NCBI GenBank assembly: GCA_024280835.1
Contig: JAJRPJ010000009.1
Location: 1-64,000, forward strand
DNA length: 64,000 nt
Source of the DNA: Candidatus Zixiibacteriota bacterium
GTDB lineage: Bacteria; Zixibacteria; MSB-5A5; GN15; JACZUZ01
Direction: 5' to 3'
The notes under the pieces are model-generated. The model was not told the DNA's origin. It saw only the letters and a program-made list of their open reading frames with translations, and ran no database searches. Shown one piece after another: positions 25,842 to 35,812 of this stretch; the stretch's first letter is position 1; the number at the start of each line of letters is the position of its first letter. The translations under genes and the position numbers were made by a program.

Positions 25842-28772
25842 ATGAAGAATGTCGTACGCAAAACATTGATAATCAGCGCCTTAGCTCTCACGGGAGTTTT
25901 TTCGGCGTCGCAGAATAGTTACTCACAATGCACATCTGGGATTGCAATCTCTGGCGAGGTCGCAGGCGATTACTTTGGTCGCTCGGTTTCTGGCACAGGT
26001 GATTTCAATGGAGATGGGTTCGACGATATTTTGGTAGGCTCTGGAGCTAATGATGAAGCTGGGGCTAATGCTGGAAAAGTCTATATCTATTCTGGAACCA
26101 CAGGGGCTTTGCTAAAATCATTCACTGGTATTGCCGCAGGTGAGATTTTCGGTAGCGCCGCTAGCTTTGTGGGCAATGTCAATGCTACAACTTTGACGGC
26201 TGAAATAATTGTCGGCGCGAAAAGTTCGGATGTCGCAGGAGCGGACGCGGGTCGGGCTTATGTCTTTACAAGCGGCAACAACTTTCCGATTTACACTTTG
26301 ACCGGCGAGGCCGCTGGCGACGAATTCGGTTTTTCGGTTGCATCCGCTGGCGATGTCAATAATGATGGATTTGCTGATTTCGTAGTCGGAGCGCCATTTA
26401 ATGACGCTGGCGGCGCGAACGCTGGACGAGCTTATGTTTACTCAGGTCAGACAGGTTTGATTCTTTACACTTTGACAGGCTCTGCTATCGGTGACGAGTT
26501 TGGATTTTCGGTTGCAGGAGCAGGTGATGTCAATAGTGACGGTTTCGCCGATGTGATTGTCGGGGCGCCTTCAAGCGATTTTGCAGGAGCTGACGCTGGC
26601 CGAGCTTTCGTATTCTCGGGCGCTACAGGGCTGATTCTCTATACATACACTGGAGCGGCGTCATTTGACTATCTCGGACGCGCTGTCGCTGGGATTGGTG
26701 ACGCCGATGGTGATACTTTCGATGATTATGTTATTGGCGCTTCACAGTCGGTGACAAGTGGCGCGGGCCAGGCATTTATTTACTCAGGCCAAACTGGCGT
26801 ACTCTCACGTATTCTCAATGGCGAAGGCGCATTCGACTCTTTTGGAGCAACACTCTCCCCCGCTGGTGATGTTAATCAGGATGGCTTAGCCGATGTGCTA
26901 GTTAGCGCTTATGCCAACGACGCTGGTGGTAATTTGGCTGGTCGTGTTTATGTTTACGATGGCTCAACTGGCGCATTGCTCTACACGCTGACAGGGACTG
27001 CCGCAGGTGACTATTTTGGTATTGCAGTTACTGGCGGCGGCGACTTTGACGGTGATGGATTCGAGGATTTTGCGATTGCAGCTTATGGCAGTGATGCAGG
27101 TGGCGTCGACGCTGGACGAGTGACACTATACACTTGCACGCCAGATACTGATGGTGACGGCATTCAGGACCATCTTGATAATTGCCCTAATACAGCCAAC
27201 CCCACCCAAGTCGACTCTGACAATGATGGTATCGGAGATATCTGTGACATCTGTCCTTTTGACCCTGACAATGACATCGATGGTGACGGAATTTGCGGTG
27301 ACGTAGATAATTGCCCGACAGTCGCCAATCCATTGCAAATTGACTCCGATGGTGACGGTCTAGGTGATTTGTGTGATACCTGCCCGAACGACGCCAACAA
27401 TGACGCTGATGGTGATGGTATTTGCGCTGATGTAGATAATTGCCCAACCACATTCAATCCTTCTCAATTAGACACGGACGGCGATGGCATTGGTGACGCT
27501 TGCGACACTTGTCCAAACGATCCGCTCAACGATGCAGACGGCGACGGCGTTTGTGGTGATGTCGACAATTGTCCAACAGTAGCTAATGCAAACCAACTTG
27601 ATACAGACGGCGATGGAATCGGCGATTTGTGTGACACCTGCCCGAATGACCCAGACAATGACATAGACGGCTACGGTATTTGCGGCGATCTCGACAATTG
27701 CCCAACGACTGCCAATCCAACCCAAGCAGACTCAGACGGTGATGGAATCGGTGATGTTTGTGACACCTGTCCGAACGACCCAGACAACGACATTGACGGT
27801 GATGGCATCTGCGGCGACATAGATAATTGTCCTACTACCGCCAATCCAACACAAGCGGACGCTGATGGTGATGGCGTAGGGGATGTTTGTGATATTTGCC
27901 CAAGCAACCCAGATCCTCTTCAAGCCGACACAGACGGCGACGGACTCGGAGACGCTTGCGACGCCTGCCCGAATGATCCGAACAATGACATTGATGGTGA
28001 CGGTATTTGCGGTGATGTAGATAATTGCCCAACGACTCCTAATCCATCGCAAACCGATGGTGATGGTGACGCTATTGGCGACGCTTGCGATAACTGCCCA
28101 ACGACATTCAACTCGGCACAAAATGACTCAGACGGCGATGGTATCGGTGACTTGTGTGACACCTGCCCTAACGACCCATTGAACGACGTGGATGGTGATG
28201 GCATTTGTGGCGATGTTGATAATTGTCCAACCACCGCCAACCCGTCACAAACAGATACTGACGGTGATGGTATCGGTGATGTCTGTGACGCTTGCCCCAA
28301 TGACCCGAATAATGACATCGACGGCGATGGGGTCTGTGGTGATATTGACAATTGCCCAACTACCGCTAACCCTACCCAAGCGGACGCTGACGGTGATGGG
28401 ATTGGTGATGTCTGTGACGCTTGCCCCAACGACCCAGACAATGACATAGACGGCGATGGAGTTTGTGGTGATGTTGACAATTGTCCAACTACTTTTAATC
28501 CGACTCAACTAGATACTGACAATGACGGCCTTGGTGACATCTGTGACTTCTGTTGCACTGTTCCAGGTGACGCTGATGACAATGGTGTCTTTAATATCGC
28601 CGATGTGACATTTTTGATTGCTAGAATATTCACAGGCGGCGCTGCCCCATCTTGTGCAGACCAAGCTGACGCCAATGGTGACAATTCGGTCAATGTCTCG
28701 GATGTCACAACTATGATAGCGCGTATTTTCGCTAGCGGTGTCCCGCCAGTCTGCGGAGCTACAGGCAACTAA
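25842..28772 (+). CDS. secreted FG-GAP / thrombospondin type-3 repeat / dockerin protein
   Basis: 976 residues. The signal peptide covers about 1-29. About seven FG-GAP (integrin-alpha-like propeller) repeats with calcium loops such as GDFNGDGFDDILVG span about 33-428. A long array of thrombospondin type-3 calcium repeats follows (about 430-900), with a 43-residue full unit (DTDGDGIGDxCDTCPND...DGDGICGDVDNCPTT) and two shortened units. The C-terminal tag starts CCTVPGDADDNG and ends PVCGATGN. It should bind tens of calcium ions and form a long stiff stalk. An adhesin or surface-fibre role is inferred. There is no clear Shine-Dalgarno; the ATG sits in an AT-rich leader. Confidence 0.9.
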   Translation: MKNVVRKTLIISALALTGVFSASQNSYSQCTSGIAISGEVAGDYFGRSVSGTGDFNGDGFDDILVGSGANDEAGANAGKVYIYSGTTGALLKSFTGIAAGEIFGSAASFVGNVNATTLTAEIIVGAKSSDVAGADAGRAYVFTSGNNFPIYTLTGEAAGDEFGFSVASAGDVNNDGFADFVVGAPFNDAGGANAGRAYVYSGQTGLILYTLTGSAIGDEFGFSVAGAGDVNSDGFADVIVGAPSSDFAGADAGRAFVFSGATGLILYTYTGAASFDYLGRAVAGIGDADGDTFDDYVIGASQSVTSGAGQAFIYSGQTGVLSRILNGEGAFDSFGATLSPAGDVNQDGLADVLVSAYANDAGGNLAGRVYVYDGSTGALLYTLTGTAAGDYFGIAVTGGGDFDGDGFEDFAIAAYGSDAGGVDAGRVTLYTCTPDTDGDGIQDHLDNCPNTANPTQVDSDNDGIGDICDICPFDPDNDIDGDGICGDVDNCPTVANPLQIDSDGDGLGDLCDTCPNDANNDADGDGICADVDNCPTTFNPSQLDTDGDGIGDACDTCPNDPLNDADGDGVCGDVDNCPTVANANQLDTDGDGIGDLCDTCPNDPDNDIDGYGICGDLDNCPTTANPTQADSDGDGIGDVCDTCPNDPDNDIDGDGICGDIDNCPTTANPTQADADGDGVGDVCDICPSNPDPLQADTDGDGLGDACDACPNDPNNDIDGDGICGDVDNCPTTPNPSQTDGDGDAIGDACDNCPTTFNSAQNDSDGDGIGDLCDTCPNDPLNDVDGDGICGDVDNCPTTANPSQTDTDGDGIGDVCDACPNDPNNDIDGDGVCGDIDNCPTTANPTQADADGDGIGDVCDACPNDPDNDIDGDGVCGDVDNCPTTFNPTQLDTDNDGLGDICDFCCTVPGDADDNGVFNIADVTFLIARIFTGGAAPSCADQADANGDNSVNVSDVTTMIARIFASGVPPVCGATGN
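27141..28545 (+). repeat. tandem coding repeat, 129-bp unit
   Basis: About eleven 43-codon units plus two 23-codon units encode the thrombospondin type-3 array. Units are diverged at the DNA level, mostly at third positions, while the protein stays nearly constant. This indicates old repeats under selection rather than a recent expansion. The repeats also create long open frames on the opposite strand, which are artefacts. Confidence 0.9.
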
Positions 28773-29111
28773 TCTATTGGGCGGGAGCGTCTGTTCGAGC
28801 AGACGCCTATTCGAGATAGTCTGCATTGCTAATATTCTCTTCTTGCGGATAATGGCGATATAGTATACTTTGAGGGAAGCGGGAAGATGCTATGTTCTTA
28901 TGTCTTCCTCTAGATAACGAATAGTTTAGTTATGCAGCCTACCTCTAGCGCAGCAAGTTGTCCTCACAATTGATTGCTCGGTTTGTTTGTTTGGGTTACG
29001 AATTGTTCTCAAACTATTCATCCCGCGCCAGAGTAAGTTTCCGTAAAATTTCCACGGGGCGCAATTCTATTCACCAGAGCTTTTGAGATAACTTCAAGGA
29101 GTAATTGCCTC
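28773..29111. other. intergenic stretch with a hairpin after the FG-GAP gene
   Basis: GCGTCTG, a 6-nt loop and CAGACGC (28787-28806) lie 15 bp after the stop codon and may terminate transcription, though the T-tract is poor. The rest holds the upstream region of the subtilase gene; no gene is seen. Confidence 0.5.
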
Positions 29112-31583
29112 GTGCGCACAGCCTTCTTCTATAACAATCACATAAAATATCAAGCTCTCACATCGTCGCCATTCTCTTCAAAATTGGTAGCTGTTGCGAT
29201 TATGGCGGTTCTCTTGACGCTGTGTTACGGTGAGACTGCTTTTGCTGTCGACGACGGCTCTCCCCTCGCTCAGCCGTTTGTGATTCAAGGGCAACTTGAA
29301 ATTAGGTTTACAGACGAGGTAACAGTGAATTCTGCGGTTAGATCGTTTGGTCGGGTGAGTGTCTCTAGTCCAGCGGTTGACGCTGTACTGAGTACCTACG
29401 CCGTCAGTGAAATGTACTCAGTCTTTCCGTGGCGCGACGAAACGTCAACGAATGCCGCTGAACGCAGAATGAGCAAGTACGAATTGTTGGTTTTCCCCGT
29501 GACTGTCGATCTTGATATCATGATTGATGAATTGCTAGCAACTGGTAAAGTAGCTACAGCAGAAAAAATCTGGGCTGTTCCTGTTATGGAACTCCAAGGA
29601 AGTTCGGCATTTGGCTCTCAGGCGACTCCCAATGATCCTAGTTGGAATTTGCAGTACGCGCCAGCTCTGATTGGCGCTACTAGCGTTTGGGATGTTGAAA
29701 ATGGATCTGATACGGCGAAAATCGGTGTGACAGATACAGGAGTAAATTACCTACATGAAGACCTCAAGAATCAGATCTGGGTCAACCCTGGTGAAGACAT
29801 CGATAATGATGGTGAAGTTTATGATCTTGATGATCTCAATGGTATCGATGACGATGGCAACGGCATTGTTGATGACTTGATTGGTTACGACTTTTTTACA
29901 GGCTTTGGTTTACCCCTCTTCCCCGGTGAGGAAGGCGGCGGCCCAGACTCTGACCCAAATGACTTCAATGGTCATGGAACGCATGTCGCAGGAATTGCCG
30001 CCGCTGTCTCAAATAATGCGACTGGCGTGGCTGGCATCGCTGGCGGGTGGGGTGGCTCTCAAAGCTACTCCAGTCGTGGAGCGCGTATTATGTGCTTGCG
30101 TATTGGTGGAACCGCCGATGACGGCAATGGCTATGTAAACCTTTCAAACGCCGCAAGCGCATTTGATTATGCCGCACGCATGGGCGCGGATGTTATGAAT
30201 GCGTCTTGGGGTTCCTCGGGACTCTCTTCAATGCTGGATGCAATTAATATGGCTGCAGACAGCGGGATTTCGATAGGCAAGGCCGCTGGCAATGCGAACA
30301 ATAGTGAAGGCGATTGGATGAACCTTTTACCAGGTGTCATTTCTGTGGCCTCAGTTAATTCAAGTGATATCAGATCGGGGTTTTCTAGTTTTGGTGATTG
30401 GGTAGAGATATCTGCGCCTGGGTCTAGTATTTATGCTACGTATTCAAGTCAATACACACCGACATACAGATACTTAAGCGGCACCTCTATGGCAACCCCC
30501 GCATACTGTGGAGCGTTTCTATTGGTCAAATCCTTGATGCCAAGCTTCACGCGAGTTGAGATTGACTCTCTGCTATTGGCCACTGCTGATAATATCGACG
30601 CTCAGAATCCAACCTATGTTGGGGCTTTAGGCTCTGGACGTGTCAATGTCGCTAGCGCCATTGCCGATTTACCTGTGGCTAATTTTAGCGCTGGACCTGT
30701 GCTCTCTGGTACGCTAGGCTTAACAGTTGATTTTGTTGACCTTTCTCCTAATTCACCAAGCTCTTGGCTTTGGAGTTTTGGTGATGGCGCAAACTCTACT
30801 ATGCAAAACCCATCGCATACATACTCTCAGCCAGGCCTCTTCACTGTCACATTGGAAGCCACTGAGCCAAGAGGTGTTGGTTTTGAGCAGGCCAAGCGCA
30901 TGGTTTTCATTCATGCTGACACAGTCGGTGGTGATTCTGGTTCGGGTTTGCTGTCTGAGGGTGTCACAGTTCCAATAGCTTTGCATAATGATTTTCTGGT
31001 GAAATCAATTATTCTACCATTAAGCTATGCTGACTTCAATGGTATCTCGCTGGTGTTTGACTCGTTTTCAACGGTCGGTCTCCAAACTCAGGATTGGGAT
31101 GTTCAATCATTGGGTTTGAATGATCCAGTCGGCAAAGAACTTCTGATTACTCTGCAAAGCGACCTGATTGCGGGCCATTCACGCTACTTGCAACCAGGCG
31201 ACGGACCTATTGTAAACCTGCATTTCAGTTTTGACCCATCTTCTGACCCAGGGGCGTTGCCTATCACGACCACTACAGTCCTCGGCGATGTCCTATTGGT
31301 CGAGACCCAGCAAGGCTCGTATACACCTTCGTCGACACCCTCCCTCGCTATTATGGCTGGTTGCTGTGAGCAAGCTGGAGACGCCGACAATAGCGGCTCA
31401 ACAAATATCGCCGATGTAACATTTCTTATCACTAGAATATTTTCCTCAGGACCTGCCCCCGTTTGCGCCGATGCGGCTGATGCTGATGGTAGCAACTCAG
31501 TTAATATCTCCGATGTTACCTATCTCATCGCGCGTATCTTCAGTAGTGGCCCAGCCCCAGTTTGCGGCTCGACTGGCCTTTAA
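29112..31583 (+). CDS. secreted subtilisin-like serine protease with PKD, cohesin-like and dockerin domains
   Basis: 823 residues with a GTG start; AAGGAG lies 10 nt upstream. Signal segment about 24-45. A propeptide-like part runs to about 170. The S8 catalytic domain has Asp in VTDTG (about 208), His in NGHGTHVAG (about 288), Asn in AAGNANN (about 394) and Ser in SGTSMATP (about 459). An insertion after the Asp is rich in Asp (DIDNDGEVYDLDDLNGIDDD), probably a calcium site. A PKD domain lies at about 520-603 (SFGDG...PSHTYSQPG). A cohesin-like sandwich follows (about 605-745), then the tag from GCCEQAGDADNSG to PVCGSTGL. An extracellular protease; the substrate is unknown. Confidence 0.93.
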   Translation: MRTAFFYNNHIKYQALTSSPFSSKLVAVAIMAVLLTLCYGETAFAVDDGSPLAQPFVIQGQLEIRFTDEVTVNSAVRSFGRVSVSSPAVDAVLSTYAVSEMYSVFPWRDETSTNAAERRMSKYELLVFPVTVDLDIMIDELLATGKVATAEKIWAVPVMELQGSSAFGSQATPNDPSWNLQYAPALIGATSVWDVENGSDTAKIGVTDTGVNYLHEDLKNQIWVNPGEDIDNDGEVYDLDDLNGIDDDGNGIVDDLIGYDFFTGFGLPLFPGEEGGGPDSDPNDFNGHGTHVAGIAAAVSNNATGVAGIAGGWGGSQSYSSRGARIMCLRIGGTADDGNGYVNLSNAASAFDYAARMGADVMNASWGSSGLSSMLDAINMAADSGISIGKAAGNANNSEGDWMNLLPGVISVASVNSSDIRSGFSSFGDWVEISAPGSSIYATYSSQYTPTYRYLSGTSMATPAYCGAFLLVKSLMPSFTRVEIDSLLLATADNIDAQNPTYVGALGSGRVNVASAIADLPVANFSAGPVLSGTLGLTVDFVDLSPNSPSSWLWSFGDGANSTMQNPSHTYSQPGLFTVTLEATEPRGVGFEQAKRMVFIHADTVGGDSGSGLLSEGVTVPIALHNDFLVKSIILPLSYADFNGISLVFDSFSTVGLQTQDWDVQSLGLNDPVGKELLITLQSDLIAGHSRYLQPGDGPIVNLHFSFDPSSDPGALPITTTTVLGDVLLVETQQGSYTPSSTPSLAIMAGCCEQAGDADNSGSTNIADVTFLITRIFSSGPAPVCADAADADGSNSVNISDVTYLIARIFSSGPAPVCGSTGL

Positions 31584-31982
31584 TTCGATCGACAGTTAAG
31601 TTGGGTCTTAGCTCCCCTATTTGTCCATATCAGTATTTTTCGTAATAAGTTACATTTTTTCATTTATATTGTTTTTTGTGCAACAACTTCCAAGAACTCT
31701 CGTTATATCAAATGAGTCGCTGGTCGTTTCCTGTCCAGATATTTCCACCACGGACCAAAGTGACTCTTTGAATATCCCTCAGTTTTACATCTGAATCTAT
31801 TATTGCGCTATGTGAGCTGTTTTTTTGTGCTCGTCTTAGTAGCGCCTAATTCTCTCGCTCGTAATAGCCAATACGAACGAGAGTGAGTATCGCATGGAAA
31901 GTGTCATTCTCTGGTTCATAAGGCCTCTGAAGGCAAAGTTTGTAAGCGATCATCAGGAATCAACATCGAGAGGGAATTCGCA
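31584..31982. other. intergenic stretch, no gene seen
   Basis: About 400 bp, AT-rich after the subtilase stop. The 80-codon frame beginning at 31894 overlaps the next gene out of frame and has no supporting features. I see no terminator with a good T-tract. Confidence 0.5.
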
Positions 31983-33830
31983 GTGGCAACAGACAGTGTA
32001 CGAACGCAGACTAAGAGTTCGCGTGAACATGAGAAATCTGACACCCCACAACAGGGACTTGCTAAAACCTCCGATAGTTCTGAACCACGATTTCAAGCGA
32101 AGTATAGTTACGTATTGTCGGCAATCATCGCTATAGCGACAATCTTTGGCATTGGAAACGCTATTTCGAAAACCTGGTTGAGCGATGATGCTTTTATCTC
32201 ATTTCGCTACGCTAAGAATTTGAGTGACGGGCTGGGACTTGTCTATAATATTGGCGAGCGTGTCGAAGGCTACACAAACTTTCTTTGGACAACACTATTA
32301 GCTGGCGGATTACAGCTTGGTATCCCCCCTGAGACATTGGCGCCAGCGCTCGGCATTGCAAGTTTCGCAGTCTTGATTGGACTGTTGTATTGGCATTCGT
32401 TAAGGCGCAAGAAATATTCCAAGACCCTATTTCTTCCTTTTGCAGCTTTGGCGGTTCTATTGAATCGTGATATGCAGGTTTTCGCTACGAGTGGGCTAGA
32501 AACAGCGTTTTTTACTACTCTGATATTTGGAGCCTATAGCGCTATAGTTAGGCGAGACAAATCAATGGGACTTGGGGTGGCTGGGATACTATTGTCGCTA
32601 GCGGCTCTAACTCGTCCAGACGGATTGCTAATTTACGCTTCAGCCGCGGCTTACATCTTTGCGACGTCAAGACACAGTCGGGGCTTTAGTTTCAGGCCAA
32701 TGCTCAAGCTGATTATTCCAGGGCTGCTAATCTATGGGCCATATATTCTTCTGCGTTGGCAGTATTATGGACACTGGCTTCCAAATACATATTATGCAAA
32801 ATCCGCATTCCTACCGTATTACTCGCAAGGTCTGCTCTATCTCTGGCTTTTCGTCAAGACGTATTATCTATTTCTAGTAGTCCCCCTTCTTCTCTTAGGT
32901 ACTCTGCTCTATGTATTCAAACTTAGGAAACAGCCTCTCGCTACAAAATCTCAGCAAAGTTATGATTCGATGTTCTTGGCCTTTGCAATGGCATTGCCTT
33001 ATTGTCTAGCTGTTGTTCGTGTGGGAGGTGACTTCATGTTTGCGAGATTATTTGTACCAATCGTTCCACTATTGTATGTGGCAATTGAAGAGTCGCTTGA
33101 GAGGTTTTCTGTTCCGCAAAAAGTACGAGTCGCGCTGGCTGGGCTGGCTTTAATGTCCGTGATTTATCGCAACGACCAGTATTCGGATTCAGAACTGAAT
33201 ATTCACGACATTGCCGATGAGTCCAGATTATACACAAGTGAATTTGTAGCTTGGCAAAAACATATTGGCCTCGCAGCCTCTGAAATATTGCGAGACTCTG
33301 ATGCTATCGTTGCATTTAGAGGAGCAAATGCAATGCTCGTTTACTATGCAAACCCAGAAGTTGCCATTGAAGCTGAGTGCGGGTTAACAGATTCGAGCAT
33401 AGCTCATCAAACACTTGCTGTCCGCGGCCGCCCAGGCCATGAAAAAACCGCATCGGTCGAATACTTGCGAGAGAGACGTGTTCACCTCCAATTCGAAGTT
33501 GGTCTGGATTTTACGAAGACTCGCGATGAACTTCACTTCCTACAAATCGGAGATCTGGTTATCTACCTTATTGGCTATGACAATAGAGTTATGGACAAAC
33601 TCAAAGAACACCCTGGTGTTAGGTTCGTTGATTTCCCAAAATACTTGGATGACTATATAGCTAGAATGCCAGCCCTACCACCGTCCAAACTTCAAGCAGA
33701 TTACGAAGAATTCAAGAGCTTCTATTTCAACTACAACAAAGACGATGCTCGAGAAACAGAATTCCTTGCTCTCTTGGGAACATACACCACCACGAATGGG
33801 TCGACTTCAAGCTCTAGTTATTCTCCTTAG
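31983..33830 (+). CDS. AftB-like GT-C membrane glycosyltransferase
   Basis: 615 residues with a GTG start and a GAGAGGGA ribosome site. After a hydrophilic N-terminus and a first helix (about 42-60), the periplasmic loop reads WLSDDAFISFRYAKNLSDG, continuing to GERVEGYTNFLW. This DDAFI...EGYTNFLW pattern is typical of the mycobacterial arabinofuranosyltransferase AftB group and its relatives. About nine more hydrophobic segments run to about 395 and a soluble C-terminal domain follows. It would transfer a sugar from a polyprenyl-phosphate donor on the outer face of the inner membrane. The acceptor is unknown; arabinan is not implied. Confidence 0.82.
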   Translation: MATDSVRTQTKSSREHEKSDTPQQGLAKTSDSSEPRFQAKYSYVLSAIIAIATIFGIGNAISKTWLSDDAFISFRYAKNLSDGLGLVYNIGERVEGYTNFLWTTLLAGGLQLGIPPETLAPALGIASFAVLIGLLYWHSLRRKKYSKTLFLPFAALAVLLNRDMQVFATSGLETAFFTTLIFGAYSAIVRRDKSMGLGVAGILLSLAALTRPDGLLIYASAAAYIFATSRHSRGFSFRPMLKLIIPGLLIYGPYILLRWQYYGHWLPNTYYAKSAFLPYYSQGLLYLWLFVKTYYLFLVVPLLLLGTLLYVFKLRKQPLATKSQQSYDSMFLAFAMALPYCLAVVRVGGDFMFARLFVPIVPLLYVAIEESLERFSVPQKVRVALAGLALMSVIYRNDQYSDSELNIHDIADESRLYTSEFVAWQKHIGLAASEILRDSDAIVAFRGANAMLVYYANPEVAIEAECGLTDSSIAHQTLAVRGRPGHEKTASVEYLRERRVHLQFEVGLDFTKTRDELHFLQIGDLVIYLIGYDNRVMDKLKEHPGVRFVDFPKYLDDYIARMPALPPSKLQADYEEFKSFYFNYNKDDARETEFLALLGTYTTTNGSTSSSSYSP

Positions 33831-34005
33831 ACCGTGACTGATGTTTCTCTCGGCGCAATGTCCTAGAGAGAGATGTCCTAGAAGTGGTTTTTTAGCATTG
33901 CCAACTACAACTCAGTTGTGTATTCATTGCCTCAGAACTGATTACCAGTCTACCTGAGCTATTCGACAATAGCTCTAAATCTGTTCAGCGCTGAGAGAGC
34001 AAACC

Positions 34006-35244
34006 ATGAGTCCATTTTACATTGTCGCAATATTCTTGACAGCCGCCGCTCTGGCAAGCTATATCAATTACCGTTACACCAAACTGCCTTCGACTGTCGG
34101 TGTTCTAGCGATATCACTGGCTATGTCATTAGTCCTGATAGCGCTTAACTTTCTGGGAATCGATATTAGTGGACCTGCCGAAAGGTTTCTTGAAGGGGCG
34201 CACTTTAGTAAATCTCTTATGCAGGGTATGCTGAGCTTCTTGCTTTTTGCGGGCGCCATTAAGATTAATATCAACGATCTGTCAAAGCAAAAACTTGTTG
34301 TTGGAACTCTGGCCACAGTTGGTGTAGTTTTTAGCACATTCTTAATTGGCGCCTCACTGTTCTTCACATTGAAATTGTTTTCAATATCGTTGCCATTCAT
34401 CTATTGCCTGCTTTTCGGCTCTCTAATCTCTCCAACCGATCCAGTTGCTGTTCTTTCAATCTTAAAATCGCTGAAGGCTCCCAAAACTTTGGAGACCAAG
34501 ATAGCTGGCGAATCACTGTTTAATGACGGTGTCGGTGTTGTTGTCTTCCTAACTATTCTGGGAATAATTGGCTCTGGTAGTGGACACGAAACAAGTGTGC
34601 TATCGGTAGCAATATTGTTTTGCCAAGAAGCGTTGGGTGGCGCTGTCTTTGGCTTTGCAATCGGTTGGGTGGCCTACAAAGCCCTTAAGCAAGTCGACGA
34701 TCATTCCGTTGAAGTTCTCATCACTTTGGCGCTTGTTTGTGGTGGGTTTGCCTTGGCGACTGTGATTCACACTTCGGGCCCTATCGCAATAGTTGTCGCG
34801 GGGCTTTTGATTGGCAATCACGGACGACAGTTCGCGATGAGCGAGCACACCCGTGAACATTTGGACAATTTCTGGGAATTATTAGATGAGATTCTCAACG
34901 CTGTGCTCTTCGTCTGGATTGGACTTGAAGCTTTGACACTGGACTTTACACTATCCTATGCAATGCTGGGTGGCATAGCTGTCGTCCTTACCTTAAGCGC
35001 CCGCTTTATCAGTGTTTGGTCAGTGATTAGCTTGATGAAATTCCGCAGACAATTCACAGACAATGCTATTCGTATTTTGACTTGGGGGGGGTTGCGCGGT
35101 GGTATTTCTGTGGCCCTAGCTCTCTCAATCCCACAAGGTCCAGAACGCAATTTGATAGTTTCTTTGACATATGTTGTAGTAATCTTCTCAATTCTTGTGC
35201 AAGGATTGACCATCAAACACCTTATTCCGCAAGAACAATCCTAG
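34006..35244 (+). CDS. CPA1-family sodium/proton antiporter
   Basis: 412 residues with about 12 hydrophobic segments. The ion-binding motif [14 protein letters not shown] (about residue 143) and [14 protein letters not shown] (about 165) identify the NhaP/NHE clan. The conserved Arg/Gly helix is [18 protein letters not shown] (about 363). The protein ends soon after the last helix, so the long cytosolic regulatory tail of some homologues is missing. Role: Na+ or K+ extrusion and pH homeostasis at the inner membrane. GAGAG precedes the ATG. It appears monocistronic. Confidence 0.94.
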   Translation: MSPFYIVAIFLTAAALASYINYRYTKLPSTVGVLAISLAMSLVLIALNFLGIDISGPAERFLEGAHFSKSLMQGMLSFLLFAGAIKININDLSKQKLVVGTLATVGVVFSTFLIGASLFFTLKLFSISLPFIYCLLFGSLISPTDPVAVLSILKSLKAPKTLETKIAGESLFNDGVGVVVFLTILGIIGSGSGHETSVLSVAILFCQEALGGAVFGFAIGWVAYKALKQVDDHSVEVLITLALVCGGFALATVIHTSGPIAIVVAGLLIGNHGRQFAMSEHTREHLDNFWELLDEILNAVLFVWIGLEALTLDFTLSYAMLGGIAVVLTLSARFISVWSVISLMKFRRQFTDNAIRILTWGGLRGGISVALALSIPQGPERNLIVSLTYVVVIFSILVQGLTIKHLIPQEQS

Positions 35245-35384
35245 ACTGAAACAGGTGGTTCAAGTAAGAGTTATCGCACGCCGATAGAAGATAGAGAACA
35301 ACAAACTATCGAAACTTCTACCGTCTCGCTAGATACGTAGCTCCAGATATTTGGCCTGAAGGTTAAGATGCAAAGGTAAGACTC

Positions 35385-35783
35385 TTGAAGAACATAAAGA
35401 TACTAGTCGTTGATGACCAATTGATGATCCGCAAGATTCTATCGCGTTCTCTGGCAGCTGCTGGATTCAAGGTCGCTGCTGCAGAGGATGGTTTGAATGC
35501 TTTGGAGATTCTCAAGGAAAATACTTTTGACGTAATGATCACCGATATTATGATGCCCAATATGGATGGTATCAGCTTGCTATTGGAAACTCGTAAAGTC
35601 TATCCAGAAATGCCTGTCTTGATTATTACTGGTTTTGCTAAGTAATTATCAATTCCCAAGGCCCGCCAATTGGGCGCGGTCGATTTACTTTACAAGCCAT
35701 TCAAAAACACCGAAGTCGTGATGGCCGTACAAAGAGCATTGGCCACCAAACATCAAGTGATAAGTGAGAAGCCGCAGTCCTAA
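35385..35783 (+). pseudogene. response regulator receiver interrupted by one in-frame stop
   Basis: The frame opens with TTG (AAGGT upstream) and encodes a receiver of the same subfamily as those at 2099 and 50628. It has the VVDDQ pocket, the phospho-Asp in ITDIMMPNMDG and the IITGF switch. A TAA at 35643-35645 stops it at residue 86. The same frame then continues to TAA at 35781 with the rest of the domain intact (PKARQLGAVDLLYKPFKN and the last helix). One substitution, for example CAA to TAA, explains it. The acidic pocket also has Gln where the paralogues have Glu. It may be a recent pseudogene, a base-call error or a read-through product. Confidence 0.85.
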
Positions 35784-35812
35784 TAAGCGACACAACACTA
35801 CCCGTTAGAGCT

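Noticed and set aside
27141-28545. Possible CRISPR array (regular repeats)
   Set aside because: The 129-bp units are coding, diverged, and lack unique spacers between identical repeats.
27126-28826. Many long antisense frames opposite the thrombospondin repeats
   Set aside because: They are by-products of the Asp/Gly/Cys-rich repeat codons and themselves read as Ser-Pro or Ile-Val repeats.
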